A stretch of DNA of 35,490 nucleotides from CAWKEY01 sp963848675 (GTDB taxonomy: Bacteria; Pseudomonadota; Gammaproteobacteria; Methylococcales; Methylomonadaceae), in assembly GCA_963848675.1 (NCBI GenBank), contig CAWKEY010000054.1:1-35490 (forward strand), in the 5' to 3' direction. Under the pieces are notes generated by a model. The model did no database searches. It saw only the letters and a list, made by a program, of their open reading frames with translations, and was not told the origin of the DNA. Of this stretch, positions 7,708 through 16,434 are shown one piece after another. Both the position numbers and the translations under genes were made by a program. Position 1 is the stretch's first letter; every line of letters starts with the position of its first letter.

Positions 7708-10700
7708 CTATCGGCTCAGAGCCAGGTTGTAGGGCGTAGTTGTGGTATAGGCTCCTCCGAAAGCAACCACCTTGATATAGTAGGTTGCCGCCGTTGTACC
7801 GGCGTTCTTGTAAGTCACCGATTCGGTGGAGCCGACGTTGGCGCTGGTTTTCAACGAGTTACCGGAGCCGTTCAGCAGGTAGAGGTCGTAGTCTCTCGCA
7901 GGGCCCGTCATATTAACTGTTACGGCGCGACCGGCCGCGACATTGATCCTGAAATAGTCCTGATCGGTAGACGTGCCGATGTAGCCCACAATCTTCGTGA
8001 CCGTGTCGGCGATGACATTGGCTGTCTGGGTTGTGCCATTGTTTTCCACCTCGTTGTAGGTAGTGGGAGTGGGCCCGGAATTATTGATCGTGAAAGCAAC
8101 ATTTGAGGACGTACCGATATTGCCTGCGGCATCATACGCTTTGCCCATCAAGACATGGTTGCCATCGCTTAGGGTCAGGGAATCCAGGTTCATGCTGTAA
8201 GGCGAAACAGTATCCGTACCCTTAAGGATATTGTCCACGTAAAACTCCACTCGGGTGACGCCACTATTATCGGTGGCCGTGGCACTGAAGGTAATGGCGC
8301 CGCTGCTGCCGTTCGCGCTGACGGAAATGACCGGAAGCTCTTGGTCGACACCCGTATTGTTGACGGAAAAGCTGACTGGCGTTGATGTGCCGACATTACC
8401 CGCCGCATCGTAGGCTTTAGCCACCAGAATGTGGGATTCATTGGTTAGCGTCTTGCTGTCCAGGGTCATGGTGTAGGGAACGGTCTCGTCGGTACCCTTC
8501 AGAACACCGTCCACGGTGAACTCTACCTTGGTCACACCGACATCATCCGCAGCCGTAGCCGAGAAAGTGATGATGCCGGTGCTGCCGCTTACGCTGGCAC
8601 TAATGGTGGGCGCTTGGTCGCCACCCCCATCGTTCACAATGAGGTTCACCTTATCCAGTATGAAACCCGTGGATAATGCCGCATCCTCAGCCCCCAGGAA
8701 ATACAGCTGGATCGTCTGCCCCCTATATGCAGCCAGATCGAAGCTGTAAACCTTGTAGCCCGTTGCTGCGTTCAAGTTGCTGTTAATTGCCAGCGTCTTG
8801 AGAATAGCTCCTGCACTATTGCGGATTTGTAAGGCAAAAGTGTCGCTGGCAACGCTGGCAGAGGTATCCTTGGTTTCGACGTGCAGGGCATAGCTCAAGG
8901 TTGCCGAAGATACATTGGCAGGAATGGCAACCGACTGATATAGGCCTACACTCATTTTCGATCCGGTGCCACAGAACTTGGCCATCCTGGTGCCGTCATA
9001 AGCCGTCTGGCCCAGAATGGCGCCAATCTGCATACCCGTAGTATTTGACCAGCTCACGCCATAGCCTTTTTCAAAGCTGCCGTTCCGGATCAGTTGTCCG
9101 TTAGCGATGGTAAAAGTCATCGTGGCATTGGTGTACTGGCCAGAAGTATCGGTGGCCCTGGCCACCAGCGTATGACTGCCGTCATCCTGCATGAGGGAAT
9201 CATAGGTCATGCTGTAAGGAGCCGAGGTGCTTGAGCCCACCAGAGCGCCATCGAGGAGAAATTCAACCTTGACCACCCCCTTGTCATCAGTGGCGGCAGC
9301 ACTGAACGTAAGCGTTCCCTTATCCCCGCTTTCGCTAACGGTGACGGAGGGAGGCGCATCGGGACCCGTCCAGGGGCTGCCCACATTGATGCCGGCGAAG
9401 GCGTTCCACACGGCAATTTCCTCGGATCCTGAAACCGGAAATAAATCCCTTACCGCCTGAATGCAAGCGATTCTGGCCCCCGCGTAGTCGGTGGAAGGTG
9501 TCATGTAAGTAGTCAGGGCGCGGAACCATATCCTGGCAGCCTTATCGTTGCCGATGCCCGTCATGCCCTGCGGCAGGTAGGAAGTAGACGTATCACCGGT
9601 TTTGGTAGCGCCCTGACTCAGGAAATAGAAGGAGCGATTCATGGGGCCGGAACTGTAATGAACGTTCAGGTTTTTGAGGGTGGGACTCCAGGCATCGGCA
9701 CTCTTGCCGTCCTTGCTGGGCTTGTACAGAAAGCGCATTTTGAGGGGATAGGCAGGTGTGGTGATTTGTTCGCCTTGCGTCCAGGTTCCGCCCGTATCAG
9801 GGATAACGCTGCCTTGGCCGTTGGCGCCCCGCATATAAAATTCCGCCATGGCGCCCATGATGTCGGAATTGGCTTCGTTCAGACCGCCGGATTCCTGATT
9901 GTAAATGAGGCCTGTCGTCGTCATGCATACGCCATGGGAGAATTCGTGGGCGGCGATATCCAGGGAGGTGAAGGTCTGAAGTTTGGTTCCGTCACCGTAG
10001 GTGATGCACATGCATTGGTCTGAATAGAAGGCATTATCGTAGGCAAAATCGTAGTGCACTCGCGCGTAGGTGGGGGTGCCGAGTCCATTGATGCCATTAC
10101 GCCCGAACACATTCTTGTACATATCCCAGGTGGCCTGTAACCCGAAAGCCGCATCCACCGCAGCGGTCTGCCCGTTGATAGACGTTGTGGGTTCAGGGTC
10201 CTCCTTGAAGTTGATGCCGTCACCCCAGGTATTGTCGAGGTCCGTATAGAGAGTACCGGTTCCTGAAGTGGCGTGATCGAGATTGTAAATGACGTTACCG
10301 CTGCTGGTAGGCCTGGTCAAATCCCGCAACTCGAAGCCGTTTGCCACGCTGTTGGTGTTAAGATTTACGGTGCCACTGTACTGGCTCTTTCCGGTGCCGA
10401 TTGCAGTCGAGGTCATAAGACTATCCCACTTCTCTATGATCGTGCCGGTATGAGCATTCACCAGATAGTCCGTGTGGCGCGTGTCACCCGGATGCTCCAG
10501 CTCCGTGTGGATGTAGTAGGCCAGCTGGTAGCCTTTTACCTCGGTGACAAAGTCTTCGGCATTCAACTTATTTTCGGGGACAAGGGCTCGACGAGGTAAC
10601 ACCCGGCTCGCCGTTTCGGGATAAATCACGAGTTCGACCGTGGGCTTGGCGGTGAAGTCAAAGCGCGAGGCGAGATCCTTCCTGACCAAGGCCAGCGCAT

Positions 10701-11052
10701 CGGCAGCGGAGAGTTTCGGCTTTATATCGACCTGAATATTCTGTTTAAGCGCGGACGTGGTGGCGGGAAGTTCACGTCCATCAGCTTGCGTGTGGCTGAT
10801 CACCTCACCGCCCCAGATACGAATGCCATGGTAGAACTGATGGAAGCGTATGTGCGTTTGCCCCAGTGCATCCTGCTGCAGGCTGCGCATTTGGAAAGAG
10901 TGATTCTCGTCGAGACCCAGCGCCTCGCGCATTTTGGTGAGCCTCTGCTGGGACTGGAGAGTGAGCTCTGCCCTGGTAAGATTTGCGGCTGACGAGGGTG
11001 CCGCGATCAGCACAGAGACGGCAAGGGTAAAGACAATCTGGATGTAATACAT
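7708..11052 (-). CDS. Secreted M4 (thermolysin-like) metalloprotease with Ig-like repeats and PPC domain
   Basis: A 1114-residue extracellular zinc protease precursor. Signal peptide 1-23. An FTP/PepSY-type propeptide (about 25-210) should act as intramolecular chaperone and inhibitor. The M4 catalytic domain spans about 215-555: HEFSH at 369-373 gives two zinc histidines and the general base, E393 in GGLNEANSD is the third ligand, and H465 in NVHYSSGPMN is the transition-state histidine. Behind it lie an Ig-like module (about 568-648), a jelly-roll module (about 655-806, NGSFEKGYGVSW), two near-duplicate Ig-like modules (about 814-898 and 907-992) and a C-terminal PPC domain (about 998-1112). 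The extra modules probably bind polymeric substrate or surfaces. The Shine-Dalgarno gaggag lies 6-7 nt before the ATG. The gene is complete; nothing suggests decay. Confidence 0.93.
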   Translation of the reverse strand: MYYIQIVFTLAVSVLIAAPSSAANLTRAELTLQSQQRLTKMREALGLDENHSFQMRSLQQDALGQTHIRFHQFYHGIRIWGGEVISHTQADGRELPATTSALKQNIQVDIKPKLSAADALALVRKDLASRFDFTAKPTVELVIYPETASRVLPRRALVPENKLNAEDFVTEVKGYQLAYYIHTELEHPGDTRHTDYLVNAHTGTIIEKWDSLMTSTAIGTGKSQYSGTVNLNTNSVANGFELRDLTRPTSSGNVIYNLDHATSGTGTLYTDLDNTWGDGINFKEDPEPTTSINGQTAAVDAAFGLQATWDMYKNVFGRNGINGLGTPTYARVHYDFAYDNAFYSDQCMCITYGDGTKLQTFTSLDIAAHEFSHGVCMTTTGLIYNQESGGLNEANSDIMGAMAEFYMRGANGQGSVIPDTGGTWTQGEQITTPAYPLKMRFLYKPSKDGKSADAWSPTLKNLNVHYSSGPMNRSFYFLSQGATKTGDTSTSYLPQGMTGIGNDKAARIWFRALTTYMTPSTDYAGARIACIQAVRDLFPVSGSEEIAVWNAFAGINVGSPWTGPDAPPSVTVSESGDKGTLTFSAAATDDKGVVKVEFLLDGALVGSSTSAPYSMTYDSLMQDDGSHTLVARATDTSGQYTNATMTFTIANGQLIRNGSFEKGYGVSWSNTTGMQIGAILGQTAYDGTRMAKFCGTGSKMSVGLYQSVAIPANVSSATLSYALHVETKDTSASVASDTFALQIRNSAGAILKTLAINSNLNAATGYKVYSFDLAAYRGQTIQLYFLGAEDAALSTGFILDKVNLIVNDGGGDQAPTISASVSGSTGIITFSATAADDVGVTKVEFTVDGVLKGTDETVPYTMTLDSKTLTNESHILVAKAYDAAGNVGTSTPVSFSVNNTGVDQELPVISVSANGSSGAITFSATATDNSGVTRVEFYVDNILKGTDTVSPYSMNLDSLTLSDGNHVLMGKAYDAAGNIGTSSNVAFTINNSGPTPTTYNEVENNGTTQTANVIADTVTKIVGYIGTSTDQDYFRINVAAGRAVTVNMTGPARDYDLYLLNGSGNSLKTSANVGSTESVTYKNAGTTAATYYIKVVAFGGAYTTTTPYNLALSR

Positions 11053-11108
11053 AAAGCACTCCTCGAATAGCTAGATATGCGTGTTATGCCAATAACAGGG
11101 CTTGAAGT

Positions 11109-12083
11109 CTATGCCGAATTGGCGATAATGATGGCCCGCTCGGGGGCGGGCAGGCCCTCGCAGGTGAGACTTGAATCTTCGGCATCCAGAAAGTCTTTGA
11201 GGGAATGAAACCGCATCCATGCGGTGCTGCGTTGCTCTTCAACCGTGGTGGTTGTCACATCGGCCAAACGAATGTTAATAAAACCGCAGCGTTTCAACCA
11301 GCTGATCAAGGTACCGCAACTGGGCAGAAACCAGACATTGCGCATTTTGGCGTAACGGTCCTCCGGCAAAAGCACTTCGCCTAGGCCTCCCTCGATGACC
11401 AGTGTTTCCAATACCAGCTCGCCGCCGGGCTGCAGGCAATCTCTTAATTCCAATAAATGATCAATCGGCGAACGGCGGTGATGAAGCACCCCCATGGAAA
11501 ACACCGTATCAAAGCCTTTCAAGCCATAAGGCACATCTTCTATGCCTAAGGGCAAGACATACACCGGCGCTTCGCCATGAAGTTTTTTTACGGCTGTAAA
11601 TTGCATGACGCTGAGCAGGGTCGGATCAATGCCGACCACCAGTTTGGCGCCTGCGCCTAACATTCGCCAGCAGTGGTAGCCGTTACCGCAACCGACATCC
11701 AGGACCAAACGGTGCTGCAGAGGGGCAATATGGTTTTTCAGGCGGTCCCATTTCCAGTCCGAACGCCATTCGCTATCGATTTTGATGCCGAACAGGTCAT
11801 AGGGACCCTTACGCCAGGGATGCAAGGCTCTGAGTTGGGATTCAAGCTGATTTTTCGCCTCTTCCGGGAGGTCTGTGGAGCCACCTATTTGTACCGCTGC
11901 GGCATTCAGATCGGATATTGATGGTGCCCGCACCGGCAACTGCTCTATCAACTGTTGCCATTCCTCTAAATGGCCATGCTTGTCAGCATCAAAAGCACGG
12001 GCAAGCTGCTGCGGCAGTAGTTCCGCCCAGGCCCCGGCTTTGGCCTCATGCAGCGCCTTGATTAACGGCTGATACTCTGTCAT
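11109..12083 (-). CDS. cmoB: tRNA U34 carboxymethyltransferase CmoB
   Basis: The 324 residues match the usual CmoB length. The enzyme transfers the carboxymethyl group of carboxy-SAM to 5-hydroxyuridine at tRNA wobble position 34, giving uridine 5-oxyacetic acid and widening decoding of four-codon boxes. The N-terminal alpha-helical region contains the family's LHPWRKGPYDLFG...I..EWRSDWKWDRL segment. A Rossmann methyltransferase fold follows with the cofactor loop LDVGCGNGYHCWRM (about residues 128-141), and then FDTVFSMGVLHHRRSP. The partner cmoA, which makes carboxy-SAM, is not next to it here, unlike in many gammaproteobacteria. It lies upstream of the protease gene on the same strand, separated by 56 nt. 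Confidence 0.95.
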   Translation of the reverse strand: MTEYQPLIKALHEAKAGAWAELLPQQLARAFDADKHGHLEEWQQLIEQLPVRAPSISDLNAAAVQIGGSTDLPEEAKNQLESQLRALHPWRKGPYDLFGIKIDSEWRSDWKWDRLKNHIAPLQHRLVLDVGCGNGYHCWRMLGAGAKLVVGIDPTLLSVMQFTAVKKLHGEAPVYVLPLGIEDVPYGLKGFDTVFSMGVLHHRRSPIDHLLELRDCLQPGGELVLETLVIEGGLGEVLLPEDRYAKMRNVWFLPSCGTLISWLKRCGFINIRLADVTTTTVEEQRSTAWMRFHSLKDFLDAEDSSLTCEGLPAPERAIIIANSA

Positions 12084-12264
12084 TTCAGGCTAATAATGGA
12101 GGCAAAGTTAAACACGCCAATTCACCCTCAGAGCTGGCATATAAGGCGTCTTTCAGGGAATACATCGACGTTGGGAACGCTGGACACAGCATCTGCTGCA
12201 AAATGGATAGTCTGATCTGATGCGCCACGCAGCAATAGCGACTTTGCTGATTCGTGGCTAATAA

Positions 12265-12293
12265 GCCGCCCTGTCAGCGGGTGCCAGGGCGGC
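12265..12293 (-). terminator. Hairpin downstream of the mlaC-like gene
   Basis: A perfect 9-bp G/C stem (gccgccctg / cagggcggc, 11-nt loop) lies 12 nt beyond the minus-strand stop at 12305. The following bases on that strand (ttattag) are only weakly U rich. The remaining bases of 12084-12304 hold no gene and should contain the cmoB promoter. Confidence 0.6.
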
Positions 12294-12304
12294 TGCTTTC
12301 ACTA

Positions 12305-12949
12305 CTAAGACCTTGCGGATGCTTTTCCGGCCAGCGCTTCGGCATTACGCTTGGCCAACCCGTCAATTACTGCGTTTAACGAACCTTTGGTTTTTACTTC
12401 GTTGCTGAAAGTGGTTCGGTAATTGGTGACCAGACTGACACCTTCAATCATGATGTCGTAGGCTTTCCATTCACCTTGGCTGAGCAACATGCGGTAATTG
12501 ACGGCAATAGGCTGCATGCCGGGCTGGAGCACTTCGGTTTTAACGATTGCTTTAGTGGCGCCGTTTTCCATTTCCAATGGCAAGTAGCGTATTGACCAGT
12601 CACGAAACTCCACAAAGGCTCTGGAATAGGTTCTGACCAGCAGGGTCTGGAACTCCTGTTTAAAACGTTGGCGCTCATCGGGGCTGGCGGTTTTCCAGAT
12701 TTGCCCCAGCACCAGCGCCGAAATCCTGTCGAAATCGGTGTGAGGATAAATAGTGTCATTCACAAACCGCGCGATTTGCGCAAAATCCTTGGTAAAGGAT
12801 TTATCCTGCAATCTTTGCTGTAATTTTGATGATGCTTTTTCAATAGCCTGTTGCGGTGGCAACAAATCAGCGGCCATCACCTTGGTTACCGGCAGCAAGC
12901 CAAGTAGTGCCGCAAATAAAACCCAACCTGTAAAAACTTTAACCTTCAT
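12305..12949 (-). CDS. MlaC/Ttg2D-family phospholipid-binding periplasmic protein
   Basis: 214 residues with a signal peptide (MKVKVFTGWVLFAALLGLLP..., cleavage near VMA at about 26). The body matches the MlaC / toluene-tolerance Ttg2D family: FTKDFAQIARFVNDTIYPHTDFDRISALVLG, then RQRFKQEFQTLLVRTYSRAF, and a C-terminal YRTTFSNEVKTKGSLNAVIDGLAKRN. Family members carry phospholipids between outer- and inner-membrane Mla complexes. The usual mlaFED genes are not adjacent, so it may instead be the hopanoid-associated homologue (HpnM-like) or an orphan; the sequence alone does not separate these. The Shine-Dalgarno agaggt lies before the ATG. It is divergent from hemB, with 171 nt between them. 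Confidence 0.85.
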   Translation of the reverse strand: MKVKVFTGWVLFAALLGLLPVTKVMAADLLPPQQAIEKASSKLQQRLQDKSFTKDFAQIARFVNDTIYPHTDFDRISALVLGQIWKTASPDERQRFKQEFQTLLVRTYSRAFVEFRDWSIRYLPLEMENGATKAIVKTEVLQPGMQPIAVNYRMLLSQGEWKAYDIMIEGVSLVTNYRTTFSNEVKTKGSLNAVIDGLAKRNAEALAGKASARS

Positions 12950-13120
12950 AAAGACCTCTAAAATTCAAACTAGCGAATGCTTTCCACATTTCAAATATCG
13001 GGGATAAAAATTCCCTGATACAATAAATTCCAGAACCAGTTGCTCGCCAATACACAACGCGAACGTGGATGATATAAACCTGAAATTCTGATAATTGCCA
13101 AACCCATGGACATGGATTAG

Positions 13121-14125
13121 ATGAAATATAATATCATTAATTTCCCTCATGCACGCATGCGAAGAATGCGTTATAACGAATTTTCACGCCGCCTGATGCG
13201 CGAAAACCGCTTGTCGCTTGATGATTTGATATATCCGGTGTTTGTCACTGAAGGCTCTATGCACAGGCAAGCCATCGCCTCAATGCCGGGTGTAGATCGC
13301 CTGTCTGTGGATCTGCTGCTCAAAGAAGCGTATGAAATTTATCACCTGGGTGTTCCCGCCATTGCGCTGTTTCCCGTCATCGCCGCCGATAAAAAATCAG
13401 CTGACGCCGCCGAGGCTTATAACCCTGACGGCCTGGTTCAGCGTAGCGTAAGAGCCTTAAAAAAAGCGCTGCCTGAACTGGGCATCATCACCGATGTCGC
13501 GCTTGATCCGTATACCTCACACGGCCAGGATGGCCTGATTAATGAGCATGGCTATGTACTCAACGATGAAACCATCGATGTGCTAGTTATGCAGGCGCTT
13601 TCCCACGCTGAAGCCGGCGCCGATATTGTCGCGCCTTCGGACATGATGGATGGCCGTATCGGTGCAATTAGACAGGCATTGGAAGCACACCATCATGTCA
13701 ACACGCGCATACTCGCCTATGCCGCCAAATATGCCTCCAGTTTCTATGGGCCGTTCCGTGATGCGGTAGGATCGGCGGGCGTATTGGGCACAGGCAATAA
13801 ATACAGCTACCAAATGGATCCGGCCAATTCCGATGAAGCCTTACGCGAAATTCAGCTGGATTTACAGGAAGGTGCGGATATGGTCATGGTCAAACCCGGG
13901 ATGCCTTATCTGGATATTATCCGCCGCGTAAAGGATCAGTTTGGCGTACCGACGTTCGCCTACCAGGTCAGCGGCGAATACGCCATGCTCAAGGCCGCCG
14001 CCATGAACGGCTGGCTGGATGAAAAGCAAGTGGTCATGGAGTCCCTGTTAGCCTTTAAACGCGCCGGCAGCGACGCCGTCCTGACTTATTTTGCCAAATC
14101 CGTGGCCCAATGGCTGCAGGATTAA
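13121..14125 (+). CDS. hemB: Delta-aminolevulinic acid dehydratase (porphobilinogen synthase)
   Basis: 334 residues. The enzyme condenses two 5-aminolevulinate molecules to porphobilinogen in cytosolic heme and tetrapyrrole synthesis. The two active-site lysines are K203 (in AYAAKYASSFYGPFRDA) and K258 (in MVMVKPGMPYLDI). The metal-site segment reads DVALDPYTSHGQDG (125-138), with Ala/Asp/Asp where zinc enzymes such as that of E. coli have cysteines. This matches the aspartate-type, magnesium-dependent, zinc-independent class seen in Pseudomonas. The start at 13121 adds about six residues before the conserved NFPHARMRRMR. The Shine-Dalgarno is weak. The gene stands alone, 38 nt ahead of the next. 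Confidence 0.96.
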   Translation: MKYNIINFPHARMRRMRYNEFSRRLMRENRLSLDDLIYPVFVTEGSMHRQAIASMPGVDRLSVDLLLKEAYEIYHLGVPAIALFPVIAADKKSADAAEAYNPDGLVQRSVRALKKALPELGIITDVALDPYTSHGQDGLINEHGYVLNDETIDVLVMQALSHAEAGADIVAPSDMMDGRIGAIRQALEAHHHVNTRILAYAAKYASSFYGPFRDAVGSAGVLGTGNKYSYQMDPANSDEALREIQLDLQEGADMVMVKPGMPYLDIIRRVKDQFGVPTFAYQVSGEYAMLKAAAMNGWLDEKQVVMESLLAFKRAGSDAVLTYFAKSVAQWLQD

Positions 14126-14163
14126 ACCGCTAATCCCTAAACTTCACAGGAAGAGCCTGCCTT

Positions 14164-14706
14164 ATGTCCATGCCTGAAGACACCATTATCACTGCCAAAA
14201 GAAAATTTCACATTGAAGAAGCCATTTTGATTTTATTGCTGATTCTGTCGCTGGTGGGCATTGGCATTACCGATTATTCACCGGCTGATGGCTATGGCTA
14301 CTGGATTATCATGGTGTTGGTATTTGCGCTGTTTGCGATTCTGATTGCCTGGGTGCAATCCAAACATCGCGCGTCTGATTTCAAGAAAATTTTGCGCGAG
14401 CAATCCCTGCATTGGGCCACCGCCTTGCTGGTGGTCGGCGGCGCATTTTTAATCCAAAAGGCCGGACGTTTGGCGCCTGAAAATGCCGGTCTGGTCATTT
14501 TGTTAATCCTCTCGCTTTCAACGATTCTTGACGGTCTGCGTGTGGGCTGGCGCTTTAGCCTGGTGGGACTGTTCATGGGCGTATCCGCTGTCATTGCAGC
14601 CTACACCGAACATTTTCTGTGGATAGAATTACTGATTGCCATTGCCATTGTCGCGGCAACCATTCTATGGGAAATTCTGCTGGAAAAAAGAGCACAGGCC
14701 TCATGA
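14164..14706 (+). CDS. Small integral membrane protein, unknown function
   Basis: 180 residues with about five hydrophobic helices (about residues 20-40, 46-64, 85-102, 107-124, 128-172) and a short charged N-terminus. It reads as an inner-membrane protein, with no recognisable catalytic motif. The Shine-Dalgarno aggaagag lies upstream of the ATG. The stop overlaps the aroE start (ATGA), so it is probably co-transcribed and translationally coupled with aroE and possibly hemB. I do not recognise the family. Confidence 0.75.
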   Translation: MSMPEDTIITAKRKFHIEEAILILLLILSLVGIGITDYSPADGYGYWIIMVLVFALFAILIAWVQSKHRASDFKKILREQSLHWATALLVVGGAFLIQKAGRLAPENAGLVILLILSLSTILDGLRVGWRFSLVGLFMGVSAVIAAYTEHFLWIELLIAIAIVAATILWEILLEKRAQAS

Positions 14707-15533
14707 CTACCGACCGCTATGCTGTTTTTGGGCAGCCCGTCAAACACAGCAAATCACCGAGAATCCATCAGCTCTTTGCCGAACAGACCGGTCAAGCACT
14801 CAGTTATAGCGCACAGGAAGTGCCGGCCGAACACTTCCAGGCGGCGGCAACCGCCTTTTTTGCTCAAGGCGGCAAGGGTTTAAACTGCACCGTGCCGCTC
14901 AAAGGACTGGCCTTTGCCTTTGCCGATATCAAGACGCCGCGGGCTCGGTTGAGCCAGGCGGTCAATACACTGGCATTGCAGGCCGATGGCTCCATACTCG
15001 GCGATAATACCGATGGCATAGGCCTGATTACCGATTTAACCCTTAACCATGCGCTTAACTTAACCGGAAGCAACATTTTAATTCTGGGCGCGGGTGGCGC
15101 CAGCCGGGGCATTATCGGCCCGATTCTTGAGCAATCGCCGCGCTCACTGGTCATCGCCAATCGCACGGTAGACAAGGCCATCAATCTGGCCCAAAGCTTT
15201 CAGGCTCATGGCCCAGTGAGCGCTTGCGGTTTTAACGATTTAGCAAAACAGTCATTTGATCTAATTTTAAACGCCACTTCAGCCAGCCTGAGTGACCAAC
15301 TGCCCCCCCTGGCCGAGAATTTGCTGGCTAACAACGGCGTGTGCTATGACCTCGCATACGGCAATAAAGCCACTGCCTTTGTGCTTTGGGGCCGTGAACA
15401 CCATGCCGCACAAAGTCTGGACGGACTGGGTATGCTGGTCGAGCAGGCGGCTGAGGCTTTTTTTATCTGGCGCGGCATTCGCCCTAAAACCCGCCCGGTC
15501 ATCGACCTGCTGAACGCCGAACGCAGCTCTTGA
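14703..15533 (+). CDS. aroE: Shikimate dehydrogenase
   Basis: 276 residues from the ATG at 14703, which overlaps the previous stop by 4 nt; longer upstream starts lie in the preceding gene's frame region and lack family sequence. The enzyme reduces 3-dehydroshikimate with NADPH, step four of the shikimate pathway. Substrate site: YAVFGQPVKHSKSP near the N-terminus (the Ser-Lys-Ser pocket) and NCTVPLKG with the catalytic lysine (the usual form is NVTVPHK, so two positions vary). The catalytic aspartate is in DNTDGIGL. The NADP-binding loop is ILGAGGASRGI, followed by NRT as in NADP-preferring members. It is convergent with the carbonic anhydrase-like gene, 11 nt apart. Confidence 0.95.
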   Translation: MTTDRYAVFGQPVKHSKSPRIHQLFAEQTGQALSYSAQEVPAEHFQAAATAFFAQGGKGLNCTVPLKGLAFAFADIKTPRARLSQAVNTLALQADGSILGDNTDGIGLITDLTLNHALNLTGSNILILGAGGASRGIIGPILEQSPRSLVIANRTVDKAINLAQSFQAHGPVSACGFNDLAKQSFDLILNATSASLSDQLPPLAENLLANNGVCYDLAYGNKATAFVLWGREHHAAQSLDGLGMLVEQAAEAFFIWRGIRPKTRPVIDLLNAERSS

Positions 15534-15544
15534 AGCTTCCGCCA

Positions 15545-16078
15545 TTAATCCTGTTTCAAATACTCATTTTTCAACTGAATATACTGCTGGCAAGAATATT
15601 CCAGAAACTCCTTTTCAGTGTCTTTTAAAAGCCTCGTCTGCCGTGCTGGTGAGCCCACATAAAGATAACCGCCCTCCAGCCTTTTTCCCGGCGGTACCAG
15701 CGCCCCCGCGCCCAGCATGACGTAATCTTCGAGCACGGCATCATCCATAATAATGGCGCCGATGCCGATCAGGCAATAATCGCCTATCGTGCAAGCATGA
15801 ACCACGGCCTTGTGGCCAATGGTGACGCCTTTGCCTATTGTTAAAGGATGACCCAACGGAGAAAACTTGCCGGCATGTGACACATGCAGTACCGAACCAT
15901 CCTGAACGTTCGTGCCGGCACCAATACAGATACTTTCAACATCGCCTCTGATCACCGTTGCCGGCCAGACTGACACATCATCGCCCAGGGTGACATCGCC
16001 AATAACCACAGCACTATCGTCGATAAAAACAGACTGGCCGATGACTGGCTGTTTACCGTTAAATTTTCTAACTGCCAT
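15545..16078 (-). CDS. Gamma-carbonic anhydrase family protein (YrdA-like)
   Basis: 177 residues from the ATG at 16078, which has a strong Shine-Dalgarno (aggag, 5 nt spacing). The open frame continues upstream to 16174, but that extension is not family-like. Left-handed beta-helix hexapeptide repeats run through the protein (VIGDVTLGDDVSVWPATVIRGDV, then IGAGTNVQDGSVLH). The three zinc histidines of the gamma class are recognisable in VLHVSHAGK, TIGHKAVVH and the nearby VVHACTIGD. A C-terminal helix (EKEFLEYSCQQYIQLKNEYL) closes the trimer unit. Many family members have no measured carbonic anhydrase activity, so the activity is uncertain. Confidence 0.9.
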   Translation of the reverse strand: MAVRKFNGKQPVIGQSVFIDDSAVVIGDVTLGDDVSVWPATVIRGDVESICIGAGTNVQDGSVLHVSHAGKFSPLGHPLTIGKGVTIGHKAVVHACTIGDYCLIGIGAIIMDDAVLEDYVMLGAGALVPPGKRLEGGYLYVGSPARQTRLLKDTEKEFLEYSCQQYIQLKNEYLKQD

Positions 16079-16434
16079 AATAACTCCTGATTTCTGGCTA
16101 TAATTTTCTGTACTTTGACTCTTAACAAGGTTGCCGCCATGCCTGGCTATCGTCTTTTTTTTACCGTCTAGCAACTGTCAATCTGGTGGCCATTATGATC
16201 CATAACAGTTTGTTCAAGTCAAAACATAATATCGTAAAGCCCCGGCCAACTATCGCCGTTTTATTGCGGTGCTTCCGTCAATGCTCTTCGCATCAAGCAA
16301 TTGCCGGAACTTATCAGGCATCCGTTTAGGTGATTTAAACCCTTTGGATTAATTGGAATTCCGTTACCAAGACACACAGGATATTGACATGAACTTTTAT
16401 ACAACATCAACTACGACCTCCCCAGGAATTTATC
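16079..16434. promoter_or_regulatory. Divergent intergenic region
   Basis: It lies between the minus-strand carbonic anhydrase-like gene and the plus-strand SPFH gene, so promoters for both should be here. No convincing -35/-10 pair was found; a TTGACA-like string near 16384 has its A/T-rich partner only about 8 nt away. I see no gene. Confidence 0.35.

Noticed and set aside
7708..10992. Many open frames on the plus strand and in other frames opposite the M4 protease
   Set aside because: They are shadows of one long, well-conserved reading frame and show no protein-like motifs.
16375..16410. Sigma-70 promoter (TTGACA ... TATACA) ahead of the SPFH gene
   Set aside because: The two boxes are about 8 nt apart, far from the required 16-18 nt.
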